Positions 53,209-61,422 of a stretch of 64,000 nucleotides of DNA are shown here, piece by piece. Made by a program: the position numbers and the translations under genes. Position 1 is the stretch's first letter; every line of letters begins with the position of its first letter. Under the pieces are notes generated by a model, which did no database searches, had not been told where the DNA came from, and worked only from the letters and a program-made list of their open reading frames with translations. This DNA comes from Merdousia gallistercoris. Its GTDB lineage: Bacteria; Verrucomicrobiota; Verrucomicrobiia; Opitutales; Intestinicryptomonadaceae. Location: assembly GCA_018713685.1 (NCBI GenBank), contig DVOK01000020.1, positions 42,642 through 106,641 on the forward strand, given 5' to 3'.

Positions 53209-53721
53209 GTGAATAATATGCAGAGGCTACATTCATATTGGCGCATGCCGTATATAGAGGCGCCCAAACCGCGCGACGACACCGGCAAGAGCGGAGGAAA
53301 TCCCTTTATCGAAATGGCGAAGTCCGACGACTTCGCCAAATTCCATATACTCTGGAAAGGCAAGTACTCTTTTATAGTGATGAATAAATTTCCGTACAAC
53401 TGCGGGCATCTGCTCGTTCTTCCGCTGCGGGAAATAGGCGACATAGAATTGCTTGAAGGCGACGAAAAAACGGAGTTTTTCGACTCCATAATACGCGCCA
53501 AACGCATTCTGCGCGAAGCCCTCAACCCGGATGCCTTCAACATAGGCTTCAATCTTGGCGCGAAGGCGGGCGCAGGCATTCCGCAGCACTTGCACTGCCA
53601 TGTGGTGCCGAGGTGGGACGGCGACACAAACTTTATGCCCGTCATATCCGACACGCGCGTGCTTCCGCAATCGCTCGACACTCTGTGGATAAAGCTGAAA
53701 AAATTTGCCGATAAAATATAA
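53209..53721 (+). CDS. HIT-family nucleotide hydrolase/phosphorylase
   Basis: This 170-residue histidine-triad protein carries HLHCHVVPRW with His127, His129 and His131 (catalytic nucleophile His129) and YNCGHLLVLPLREI upstream. Size and pattern resemble the Ap4A phosphorylase-like HIT proteins. It acts on nucleoside polyphosphates or nucleotide conjugates. GTG at 53209 is the longest start; ATG three codons later at 53218 (MQRLHSYWRMPYI) is equally good. The phoH gene starts two bases after its stop, so the two are probably co-transcribed. Confidence 0.88.
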   Translation: MNNMQRLHSYWRMPYIEAPKPRDDTGKSGGNPFIEMAKSDDFAKFHILWKGKYSFIVMNKFPYNCGHLLVLPLREIGDIELLEGDEKTEFFDSIIRAKRILREALNPDAFNIGFNLGAKAGAGIPQHLHCHVVPRWDGDTNFMPVISDTRVLPQSLDTLWIKLKKFADKI

Positions 53722-53723
53722 CA

Positions 53724-54704
53724 ATGCCGTCCGTCGAAAAAATTCTGACTTTTGAAAGCGCACAAAAGCTCGCCGAAACTTACGGAAACCGCCCAGAAAA
53801 TCTCGCGCTCGCGGAGGAAAAGCTGTCAGTTCAAATCGTATCGCGCGAGGGCTGGATGAAAATCGAAGGCCCGAAAAAGAAGGTAGATACAGCTTTTGAA
53901 TTCTTTAAAATCCTCGGTTCGGCCCGCTCGCAGGGCATAAGAATCAATTCCTTCGATTTTAGAAATATGCTTGCGAGAGTCGCCGACGGAAAGCTTGGCG
54001 AAATTACAGCCGTCTTTGAAAATCCCGTTGTCGTAAACCTCAAGCGCAAAAGCATTGTTCCCAAAAACGTAAGCCAAAAAAAATACCTCGACCTCTTTAA
54101 AAGCTCGGAAATAGTTTTCGGGATTGGCCCGGCGGGGACCGGCAAGACGTATTTGGCAACAGCCTGGGCGCTTAAAATGCTGCAAGACAAAAAAGTTGAG
54201 AGGATAGTCCTAACCCGCCCCGCAGTCGAGGCCGGGGAGGCTCTCGGCTTCCTGCCCGGCGACTTGCAGGAAAAGCTCCTTCCCTACCTCCGCCCGCTAT
54301 ACGACGCAATATACGATATGCTCGGCGCGGAGGAATCCCAAAAGCTGACGGAACGCAGAATTATAGAAATCGCGCCCCTTGCATACATGCGCGGGCGCAC
54401 CCTCCAAAACGCATTTGTGATACTCGACGAAGCCCAAAACACTACGCCCGAGCAAATGATGATGTTCCTAACGCGCCTCGGGGAAGGCTCCCGAATGGCC
54501 GTCACCGGCGACATCACGCAGACAGACTTGCCGCGCCATAAAAAATCGGGCCTGCGCGAGGCCGTAAAAATTTTAAGAGACATAGACGGCATCTCCCAGT
54601 TTAGATTCGATTCCTCAGACGTTGTGAGGCATCCGCTCGTCACAAAAATAGTGAACGCCTACGAAACAAACCGAAAAAATATTTCAGATGTTCAACCATA
54701 TTAA
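53724..54704 (+). CDS. phoH: PhoH family ATPase
   Basis: This 326-residue protein of the YbeZ/PhoH class has an N-terminal beta/alpha domain of about 110 residues and a P-loop ATPase with Walker A GPAGTGKTYLA (Lys141). VLTRPAVEAGEALGFLPGD, MRGRTLQNAFVILDEAQNTT (Walker B) and SRMAVTGDITQTDLP follow. PhoH works with YbeY in rRNA and RNA metabolism in other bacteria, but no ybeY follows here. It overlaps the 7TM-HD gene by 17 bases, so the two are coupled. Confidence 0.93.
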   Translation: MPSVEKILTFESAQKLAETYGNRPENLALAEEKLSVQIVSREGWMKIEGPKKKVDTAFEFFKILGSARSQGIRINSFDFRNMLARVADGKLGEITAVFENPVVVNLKRKSIVPKNVSQKKYLDLFKSSEIVFGIGPAGTGKTYLATAWALKMLQDKKVERIVLTRPAVEAGEALGFLPGDLQEKLLPYLRPLYDAIYDMLGAEESQKLTERRIIEIAPLAYMRGRTLQNAFVILDEAQNTTPEQMMMFLTRLGEGSRMAVTGDITQTDLPRHKKSGLREAVKILRDIDGISQFRFDSSDVVRHPLVTKIVNAYETNRKNISDVQPY

Positions 54705-57006
54705 AAAATATAGGACGGAACGCGCCAGAAGAAAGCTGGAAGAACCGGACAAAATATCCAACGGCCGGAAGAAATGGAAACTTTGGGCGACTGTCGCCGC
54801 AGTGTTTGCGATGTCGTTTGCAGTCTATTTCATATGCTTTGCATATAAGTCTCCGGTCGTCCCGCAAGTGTTCTCAAACAAAGTCGCGCAGGTATATCTC
54901 GTGTCGCCGTTCGAGTTCTCATATGTAAGCGAATACCAAACGCAGGCCAAGCGCAATCAAATCGCAGAGAGAATACCGCCCTTCTACAAAATAGACGCCG
55001 ATTCGATAGTGAGGGCTCAGAGCGCCATAGACACATTAGTTTCGCTGCTAAACGAGCGGCGCGACGAATTTGAGGAAAGCTCGCCCGAGGAGGCCGACGA
55101 AATTTGCGAAAGCCTCTCCTCCCAGCTAAAAAATGTGGCAAAACTCACGGTAAATCCTGACGACATAAAGGTATTTTTCGCAAACACCACCGCAAAAAAC
55201 TGCAAAAATATTTTCAGCCACGTCGCCTTCGCCCTTAAAGTCGTCCTGAAACAGGGTATTTACGCCGACGGCGACAAGATTTTTTCCGGAGAAATAAAAG
55301 TCGACGCCCAGCCCGCTGGCATTCAAGGAGTATCGCCTGCAAATACCCCGCAGGCCGCCAGCGAAACCACCGCGCGCGCAGAGCTGTTAGACAAACTTAA
55401 AAATATGGGGGTATCCGAAGCAATGGCGCTTGCCGTGTACCGCACGTTTGTCCAGGAGATAAACCCCAATATAACATTTGACGAACAAAAGACGAAAGAC
55501 CTTCGGGAAAAGGCGAGAAACGCAATCCAGCCGGTAGTTGTAAAAGTCCGCGAAGGCGAAACCCTCCTCGACGCCTCCTCAACGCCCACCCCGATTATGC
55601 AGGAAAAACTTAGGGCGTATAAAAGCGAGCTTGCAAAGCGCCGCGATTCAGGGGCGCAGGCAAACGCTTTCAGGTACATCGACTACATTGTCTCGCTGTT
55701 GCTCGTGTCGGCCGCCGCCCTGTTTTTTGTAATCAGCAAAACCCAAAAAAATAAAAAGCCGCGCACCGTCTTAATATTCTCCGCCCTGCTGATTCTCAAC
55801 CTCGCGATGGAGCGGTTTATAATCCACCTAAGCAACGCAGAATACTTCGACACAAACACGACATTCCTGCAAATTTTTGCGTACGGAACCCCAATTATGC
55901 TCGGACCGATTATACAGGTTTTGCTGTTCGGCTCGTACACTGGGTTTGTGATGGCGATTCTCATAGCCGCCCTAACGACAATGATGATTGGCGAAAGCAT
56001 TGTGATATTCGTCCTCTTCCTCGCGGCGGCGCTCGTTGCAATCTACTTCTGCGACGGCGCGCACAGCCGCTCGCGCGTAATTTTCGGCGGCGTTATATAC
56101 GGAATGTTCCTCGCGTTCTTCTCTTTCATAATAAGCACGGCAAACGGCGTTCCAATAAGCATAGCTTGGAGGCAAGCGCTGCTTGCTGTCATAGCAGGAA
56201 GCTTGACGGGCGTATTCGCAACAGTGATATTGCCGATAGTGGAAAAGATTTTCGGCAGATACTCGAATATCGCGCTCATAGAGTACACAGACTTCAATAA
56301 TCCCCTGCTAAGGCGCCTTCAAATAGAGGCCCCCGGAACCTACCACCACAGCGTAATGGTGTCGTTCCTCGCAGAACACGCGGCGGCTGCCGTATCGGCA
56401 AATCCGATGGTTTGCAGAATAGGCGCGCTCTACCACGATATCGGGAAAATCATTAAGCCGGAATTCTTTTCCGAAAACCAGGGCGGCGGCAAAAATCCGC
56501 ACGACGACCAAAACCCGTCTATGAGTGCGCTGATAATTAAAAACCATATAAAGGAGGGCGTAGAGCTCGCGAGAATCGCAAAAATGCCTCCGCAGGTAAT
56601 CGACGCAATCAAGCAGCACCACGGAACGTCCATAATCTCCTATTTTTACAACAAGGCCGTCAAGCTCGCCAAAGCCCAAAACGTCTCGGACCCTCTCCAA
56701 GCGCTGCGCGACGCAGGCATCGACGAAAGCACATACAGGCACGAAGGTGTCAAGCCGCAAACGGTTGAAAACGCAATCATAATGCTCGCAGACTCTTGCG
56801 AAGCCGCTTCGCGCTCGTTAAAGCGCGTGACACAGCACGGAATTACGGAGCTCGTCAACGCGATAGTAAAATCAAAGATAGACGACGGCCAGCTCGACTC
56901 CTGCCCCATTACCATAAAACAGATTTCAAAAATCAAACAAAGCTTCGTCTTTACAATGATGAACATGCTGCATACGCGCGTGGAATACAACAACGCAAAA
57001 AAATAA
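54688..57006 (+). CDS. 7TM-HD phosphodiesterase (PgpH/YqfF type)
   Basis: This 772-residue membrane protein has an N-terminal cytoplasmic basic stretch, a transmembrane helix (about 31-52), a large extracytoplasmic 7TMR-HDED domain (55-305), and seven transmembrane helices in 325-520. The cytoplasmic HD domain (540-720) has APGTYHHSVMVSFLAEHAA, YHDIGKIIKPEFF (His583, Asp584) and AIKQHHGTS. Listeria PgpH, with this architecture, hydrolyses cyclic di-AMP; that is the likely reaction here. It is coupled to phoH, and lpxD begins two bases after its stop. Confidence 0.93.
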   Translation: MFNHIKKYRTERARRKLEEPDKISNGRKKWKLWATVAAVFAMSFAVYFICFAYKSPVVPQVFSNKVAQVYLVSPFEFSYVSEYQTQAKRNQIAERIPPFYKIDADSIVRAQSAIDTLVSLLNERRDEFEESSPEEADEICESLSSQLKNVAKLTVNPDDIKVFFANTTAKNCKNIFSHVAFALKVVLKQGIYADGDKIFSGEIKVDAQPAGIQGVSPANTPQAASETTARAELLDKLKNMGVSEAMALAVYRTFVQEINPNITFDEQKTKDLREKARNAIQPVVVKVREGETLLDASSTPTPIMQEKLRAYKSELAKRRDSGAQANAFRYIDYIVSLLLVSAAALFFVISKTQKNKKPRTVLIFSALLILNLAMERFIIHLSNAEYFDTNTTFLQIFAYGTPIMLGPIIQVLLFGSYTGFVMAILIAALTTMMIGESIVIFVLFLAAALVAIYFCDGAHSRSRVIFGGVIYGMFLAFFSFIISTANGVPISIAWRQALLAVIAGSLTGVFATVILPIVEKIFGRYSNIALIEYTDFNNPLLRRLQIEAPGTYHHSVMVSFLAEHAAAAVSANPMVCRIGALYHDIGKIIKPEFFSENQGGGKNPHDDQNPSMSALIIKNHIKEGVELARIAKMPPQVIDAIKQHHGTSIISYFYNKAVKLAKAQNVSDPLQALRDAGIDESTYRHEGVKPQTVENAIIMLADSCEAASRSLKRVTQHGITELVNAIVKSKIDDGQLDSCPITIKQISKIKQSFVFTMMNMLHTRVEYNNAKK

Positions 57007-57007
57007 T

Positions 57008-58072
57008 ATGAAATATCCACTGAAAGAAATCCTGAAACTTTTCGACAACCCCGAAGTCTGCGGAGACGACTCGGTAGAGCTGTCCGCCATAGCCGCCATC
57101 GACAAGGCAACCCCCTCAGACCTCACTTTCCTCGGGAATAAAAAGTACGCGCATCTCGTCTCGTCAACCAATGCCGGCGCAATACTGCTTCCGCGTAACT
57201 ACACCGGAGAACTCCCAAAGAACTCCGTTGTCGTGCGGGTTGACAATCCCTCAGCGGAACTCGCGAAAATCGGGGCAATGGTAGAAAAAGTTTTGTGGCC
57301 GGAAATAAAGCCCTCAATACACCCGTCCGCCGTAATTTCCGAAACGGCAAAAATCGGCGAAAACGTATTTATCGGACCGAATGTCACGGTGTGCGAAGGC
57401 GCGCAAATTGCAGACGGCGCAGTGATACAGGGCAACAACTATGTTGGGCGGTTCGTAAAGATAGGCCGCAAAGCCTTTCTTATGCCAAATTCCGTAGTTA
57501 TGGACTATTGCGAAATAGGCGAAAACGCCCGCCTGCAACCCGGCGCTGTGATAGGCTCGGACGGGTACGGGTACGAATTTGTAAACGGCGTGCACGTCAA
57601 AATTCCGCAAGTTGGCAAAGTTGTCGTCGGCGACAATGTTGAAATCGGGGCGAACACTTGCATTGACAGGGCGCGCTTCGACAAGACGATAGTCGGCGAA
57701 GGGACAAAAGTTGACAACCTCGTGCAGATTGCGCACAATGTCGAAATCGGCAAAGGGGCGCTGCTCGTTTCGCAAGTCGGCATTTCCGGAAGCACAAAAA
57801 TCGGAAATTATGCAGTTCTCGGCGGTCAAGTCGGAGTCGCCGGGCACTTGCATATCGGCGACGGCGCAATGATAGGCGGCCAGAGCGGAGTAAACGGCGA
57901 CATACCGCCCAAGTCGTATATGCGCGGCACCCCGCCCCGCCCATACCTCAAAGCCCACAAGACGGAAATTCTAATAGGCCATCTCGCCGAACTATTCGAC
58001 AGGGTAAAAGACCTCGAAAAGCACCTCGGAATATCAAAGAAGACGTTCGGATCTTCGCGCGGCAGCCATTGA
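57008..58072 (+). CDS. lpxD: UDP-3-O-acylglucosamine N-acyltransferase
   Basis: This 354-residue lipid A biosynthesis enzyme adds a hydroxyacyl chain to UDP-3-O-acylglucosamine. It has the N-terminal uridine-binding domain (about 1-100) and a left-handed beta-helix of hexapeptide repeats (residues 100-310). The likely catalytic His243 is in VQIAHNVEIG, and GGQSGVNGDIPPKSYMRGTP follows. A short helical C-terminus ends the protein. It shows that the host makes LPS. It follows the 7TM-HD gene by one base and ends before a terminator at 58203-58229. Confidence 0.95.
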   Translation: MKYPLKEILKLFDNPEVCGDDSVELSAIAAIDKATPSDLTFLGNKKYAHLVSSTNAGAILLPRNYTGELPKNSVVVRVDNPSAELAKIGAMVEKVLWPEIKPSIHPSAVISETAKIGENVFIGPNVTVCEGAQIADGAVIQGNNYVGRFVKIGRKAFLMPNSVVMDYCEIGENARLQPGAVIGSDGYGYEFVNGVHVKIPQVGKVVVGDNVEIGANTCIDRARFDKTIVGEGTKVDNLVQIAHNVEIGKGALLVSQVGISGSTKIGNYAVLGGQVGVAGHLHIGDGAMIGGQSGVNGDIPPKSYMRGTPPRPYLKAHKTEILIGHLAELFDRVKDLEKHLGISKKTFGSSRGSH

Positions 58073-58202
58073 TTTCCGGGCGGCGGCGCCTTCGGAAGTT
58101 TTTACCTTAGTGAAATGGTTTAAATTTTAGAAGTGCGCAGCCCACATAAAAAGGCGCGGCAATTTCCGCTTTTCGGCGGCTAAAAAGCGGCGGCAACCCA
58201 GA

Positions 58203-58229
58203 GAAAGGCGGCATTCGGCCGCCTTTTTT
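58203..58229 (+). terminator. Terminator after lpxD
   Basis: The nine-base stem AAAGGCGGC / GCCGCCTTT (58203-58211 with 58217-58225) has an ATTCG loop and ends in seven T. It separates the HIT-phoH-PgpH-lpxD unit from carA. Confidence 0.85.
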
Positions 58230-58351
58230 TGGCGCGTGAAATAGTGCGCAGCGGGAATTAAAATAAAAAATGTAAATACCGGCCGAAGCTTGCGCTAAAT
58301 TAGACTTGTAAAAAAAGCGGGAAAGTCCATTGTTTTCGGGAAAATCCACTT

Positions 58352-59506
58352 ATGACTCACAAAGCTACGGCAATACTCGCATTGGAAGACGGAAGCGTCT
58401 TCACTGGACGCGCTTTCGGCGCAAAAAAAACAGTCGTCGGAGAGGCGGTATTCAACACCTCAATGACCGGCTATCAGGAAGTTTTAACCGACCCGTCGTA
58501 CTTCGGACAAATAGTGACAATGACGGCTGTAGAGATAGGCAATTACGGAGTCAATAAGGAGGATGAGGAGTCGGACGGAATAAAAGTCGCCGGCTTTGTC
58601 GTGAGGGAAGCGAGCCCGGTTGCCAGCAGTTGGAGGAGCGAGATGTCGCTCCAAGACTATTTGGAAAGCAATTCGATACCCGCAATAAGCGGTGTCGATA
58701 CGCGCGCAATCACCCGCAGAATCCGCGACGCAGGCGCGTTGAAAGCCTGCCTTTCCACCGAAGGGATATCCCCCGAAGAAGCATTGGCAAAAGCCCGCGG
58801 CTGGGAGGGGCTTGTTGGAGTTGACTACGTAAAGCAAGTCACATGCAAAAAGCCGTACCACTACGACGTCTCCGAAGCCGATTTAAAGCCCTTCACTGTA
58901 AAAGGCACAAGCCTCTACAACAGCCAGAGAAAATATCCGCTTTTAAAATGCGCCGCCATAGATTTCGGAGCAAAGGCGTCGATATTCCGCAAACTTTCAT
59001 TCCACGGCTTTGACGTCACAGTATTTCCCGCATCCGTCTCCGCCGAGGAAATCCTTGATTTCGCGCCGCAGGGACTCTTCCTTTCAAACGGCCCCGGCGA
59101 CCCGTCCGCCGTTGAATACGCGCACGAAACTGTTTCAAAGCTAATCAAAAAGCTGCCCACATTCGGGATATGCTTTGGCCACCAGGTAATAACGCACGCG
59201 ATAGGCGCAAAAACATACAAGCTTAAATTTGGGCACCGCGGCGGCAACCAGCCGGTAAAAAATCTCGAGACCGGCAAAGTGTCGATAACCTCGCAAAACC
59301 ACGGGTTTGCCGCCGATAAGGAAAGCGTCGAAAACTGCGGCGGTATAGTGACGGAAATAAATCTAAACGACAATACAGTTGAGGGATTGAGGCACAAAGA
59401 CTATCCGCTATTCTCCGTGCAATACCACCCGGAAGCGGCCCCGGGGCCAAACGACGCCCTGCCGCTATTTGACGACTTTTACAAGCTCGTTGAAAAAAAT
59501 TCATAA
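58352..59506 (+). CDS. carA: Carbamoyl phosphate synthase small subunit
   Basis: This 384-residue glutaminase subunit feeds ammonia to CarB for arginine and pyrimidine synthesis. The N-terminal ALEDGSVFTGRAFGAKK and NTSMTGYQEVLTDPSYFGQ are typical. The class I amidotransferase domain has LFLSNGPGDPSAV, nucleophile Cys274 in GICFGHQ, and QYHPEAAPGPNDA with the catalytic His and Glu. The length is normal. carB is not in the window. It starts 123 bases after the lpxD terminator, with no obvious attenuator or pyrimidine leader. Confidence 0.96.
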   Translation: MTHKATAILALEDGSVFTGRAFGAKKTVVGEAVFNTSMTGYQEVLTDPSYFGQIVTMTAVEIGNYGVNKEDEESDGIKVAGFVVREASPVASSWRSEMSLQDYLESNSIPAISGVDTRAITRRIRDAGALKACLSTEGISPEEALAKARGWEGLVGVDYVKQVTCKKPYHYDVSEADLKPFTVKGTSLYNSQRKYPLLKCAAIDFGAKASIFRKLSFHGFDVTVFPASVSAEEILDFAPQGLFLSNGPGDPSAVEYAHETVSKLIKKLPTFGICFGHQVITHAIGAKTYKLKFGHRGGNQPVKNLETGKVSITSQNHGFAADKESVENCGGIVTEINLNDNTVEGLRHKDYPLFSVQYHPEAAPGPNDALPLFDDFYKLVEKNS

Positions 59507-59620
59507 AAATTGAAAATTTTTCTTGAAATTAAAAAAAAAGAATATCTAATCCGACACAATCAACTTTAACAGATGAATCCGCACAGCGAAAAGTTTTATT
59601 ACTTTTATTATACCGGCGTA

Positions 59621-59626
59621 TATAAT
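59621..59626 (+). promoter_or_regulatory. Candidate -10 element before the DRE-TIM lyase leader
   Basis: A perfect TATAAT stands at 59621-59626, with only a poor -35 match upstream (TTACTT 59599-59604, 16-base spacing). If used, the transcript would start near 59633, inside the upstream arm of the proposed alternative hairpin. An earlier AT-rich element at 59606-59611 (TATTAT) would include it. Confidence 0.35.
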
Positions 59627-59628
59627 TA

Positions 59629-59699
59629 GCGTTCGGCGGGCGGCTTTTGCCTGTTGTCGAAGTTGAAAACCGAACGCGAAAAAGCGTCCGGTTTTTTTT
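59629..59699 (+). promoter_or_regulatory. Leader with a terminator hairpin and a competing hairpin (possible attenuator)
   Basis: AACCGAACGC (59668-59677) can pair with GCGTCCGGTT (59684-59693), one mismatch, followed by a run of T up to 59699. This is a Rho-independent terminator sitting 35 bases before the start of the lyase gene. The upstream sequence GCGTTCGG (59629-59636) is the exact complement of CCGAACGC (59670-59677), so it could form an alternative hairpin that opens the terminator. This is the layout of a transcription attenuator; the ligand or signal is unknown. Confidence 0.55.
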
Positions 59700-59734
59700 A
59701 TGTCTTAATTTTTCTCACCAAAAAGGAAATCAAA

Positions 59735-60730
59735 ATGAATCACAAAACAATGAATGGCTCCTCGACCTCCTCCGGAAGATGGATAGGGTTCAGGAAAGAA
59801 CTAAAAGTGCTCGACTGCACAATAAGAGACGGCGGTCTGATGAACTCGAGCAAGTTTACAGACGAAGAGGTTCGCGCCGTGTACGACGCCTGCGCCGACG
59901 CCGGTATAGATTACATGGAAATAGGCTACAAAAACAGCCACAAAATATTTTCCTCGTCCGAATTTGGCCCGTGGCGCTTCTGCGACGAAGACGATATAAA
60001 CCGCATAATTGGGGATAATAAACGCGACATAAAAATCTCCGTCATGGCGGACGCCGAAAAATCTGACTACAAGACCGACATTCTCCCCAAGGAAAAGAGC
60101 CAGATAGACCTCGTAAGAGTAGCCACCTACATACACCAAATCCCCCTCGCCCTCGACATGATAAAAGACGCCAAGGACAAGGGCTACGAGACAACCGTAA
60201 ACATAATGGCAGTCTCCACCGTGCGCGAGAGCGAACTCGACGAAGGGCTTGAAATGCTCGGGCAAAGCGAGGCGGAGGCGATATACCTCGTAGATAGTTT
60301 CGGCTCGCTATACAGCGAACAAATCCGTTACATGATGGCGAAATACATGAGGGTGGCGCACGAATTTGGCAAGGAGATTGGCATACACGCCCACAACAAC
60401 TTGCAGCTCGCGTTTGCAAATACGATTGAAGCGATAGTCGCCGGCGCAAATATGATAGACGGGACTCTCGCCGGACTCGGTCGCGGCGCCGGAAATTGCC
60501 AACTCGAACTGCTGACCGGTTTCCTGCACAACCCAAAGTACAGAGTGCGCCCGCTGCTGCAATGCATTGAAAAATACATTGAGCCCAAGCGCGCCAAACT
60601 CGGCTGGGGATTCGACTACCCGTACATGGTGACCGGTTTCCTGAACAGGCACCCGAAAAGTGCAATAGAATTCAACGAATCCGGGAAAAAAGGCAAGATC
60701 GTAGAATTCTACGACGAGATTATGAAATAA
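59735..60730 (+). CDS. DRE-TIM metallolyase-family protein (aldolase/HMG-CoA lyase-like)
   Basis: This 331-residue TIM-barrel protein resembles 4-hydroxy-2-oxovalerate aldolase, homocitrate/isopropylmalate synthase and HMG-CoA lyase. The metal and base motif is LDCTIRDGG, IEIGY-like DYMEIGYKNS follows, metal histidines are in IGIHAHNNLQLA, and the C-terminal GTLAGLGRGAGNCQLELL completes the site. It lacks the LeuA-type regulatory domain. The substrate is not known; such orphan lyases occur in anaerobes. The ATG at 59735 follows AAAAGGAAATC; a start 27 codons earlier would lie within the terminator hairpin. The leader suggests attenuation control, and a terminator follows at 60787. Confidence 0.78.
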   Translation: MNHKTMNGSSTSSGRWIGFRKELKVLDCTIRDGGLMNSSKFTDEEVRAVYDACADAGIDYMEIGYKNSHKIFSSSEFGPWRFCDEDDINRIIGDNKRDIKISVMADAEKSDYKTDILPKEKSQIDLVRVATYIHQIPLALDMIKDAKDKGYETTVNIMAVSTVRESELDEGLEMLGQSEAEAIYLVDSFGSLYSEQIRYMMAKYMRVAHEFGKEIGIHAHNNLQLAFANTIEAIVAGANMIDGTLAGLGRGAGNCQLELLTGFLHNPKYRVRPLLQCIEKYIEPKRAKLGWGFDYPYMVTGFLNRHPKSAIEFNESGKKGKIVEFYDEIMK

Positions 60731-60786
60731 TACCCCCACCCCGCCCGAATGGAACCATAATAAAATGGGTGGGCGTCAACTGAACG

Positions 60787-60817
60787 AAGGCGAATCTGAA
60801 CTGATTCGCCTTTTTTT
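60787..60817 (+). terminator. Terminator of the DRE-TIM lyase gene
   Basis: The ten-base stem AAGGCGAATC / GATTCGCCTT (60787-60796 with 60803-60812) has a TGAACT loop and ends in seven T. Confidence 0.92.
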
Positions 60818-61422
60818 ATTTTTAAATTATTGTATTCAACTTGCGGCCTCCCATCGCGTTATTTTTACAGAATAAAAAAATGCGAAAATATAACCGCCTA
60901 ATAAGAGTATAACTGTTCAAGAGCACAATAATATAACTTAAGCTTAAGGTCAAAAAACACTCGACAAAATATAAATAGAGCGCGGTGAAACTATATTTGG
61001 GCAATGAATGCATTCGCCTCTTCCCAGAAAAAAACTTTACATAGATATTGAGCTTCATATGCCCGATTCTACAACGGATAGATCAATTCTAAGAGATACG
61101 CACACATTGGGTAAACAGAAAAAACGGGGAAAATACCGTAAAAGTCTGCAAAAATTCTCGGGATATCCTCAAGAAAATAGCAAACTTGCCCATATAAAGA
61201 CAAGTAGGCGCTGCGCCAATTATGGACTTGCAAACACCGCCCCTGCAAATGTCCAATACAACGCGCAATCTAAGCTTCTGATGAATCCACTTTAACCGAA
61301 AAATTTTAGAACGTAGAGCCGTAGAAATTCTTACCAATAAAATTTAAGCCTAAATATAAAGGCATAATTCGCCCTACCCCTCTCAGGCAAAAGACGTGGG
61401 AAAGATATACACTTTGCGGGGA
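60818..61422. other. AT-rich intergenic region, nothing recognised
   Basis: About 600 bases lie between the lyase terminator and the 3' end of the lipoprotein gene. A 95-codon frame (61008-61295) and reverse frames have random composition. A GC hairpin GCGGGG-ATC-AAA-ATCCCCCGC at about 61415-61437 overlaps the stop codon of the lipoprotein gene. It may act in 3' end formation on the minus strand, although it has no T-run. Confidence 0.45.

Noticed and set aside
61008..61295. A 95-codon plus-strand frame
   Set aside because: No ribosome site, random composition and no neighbour on the same strand; treated as non-coding.
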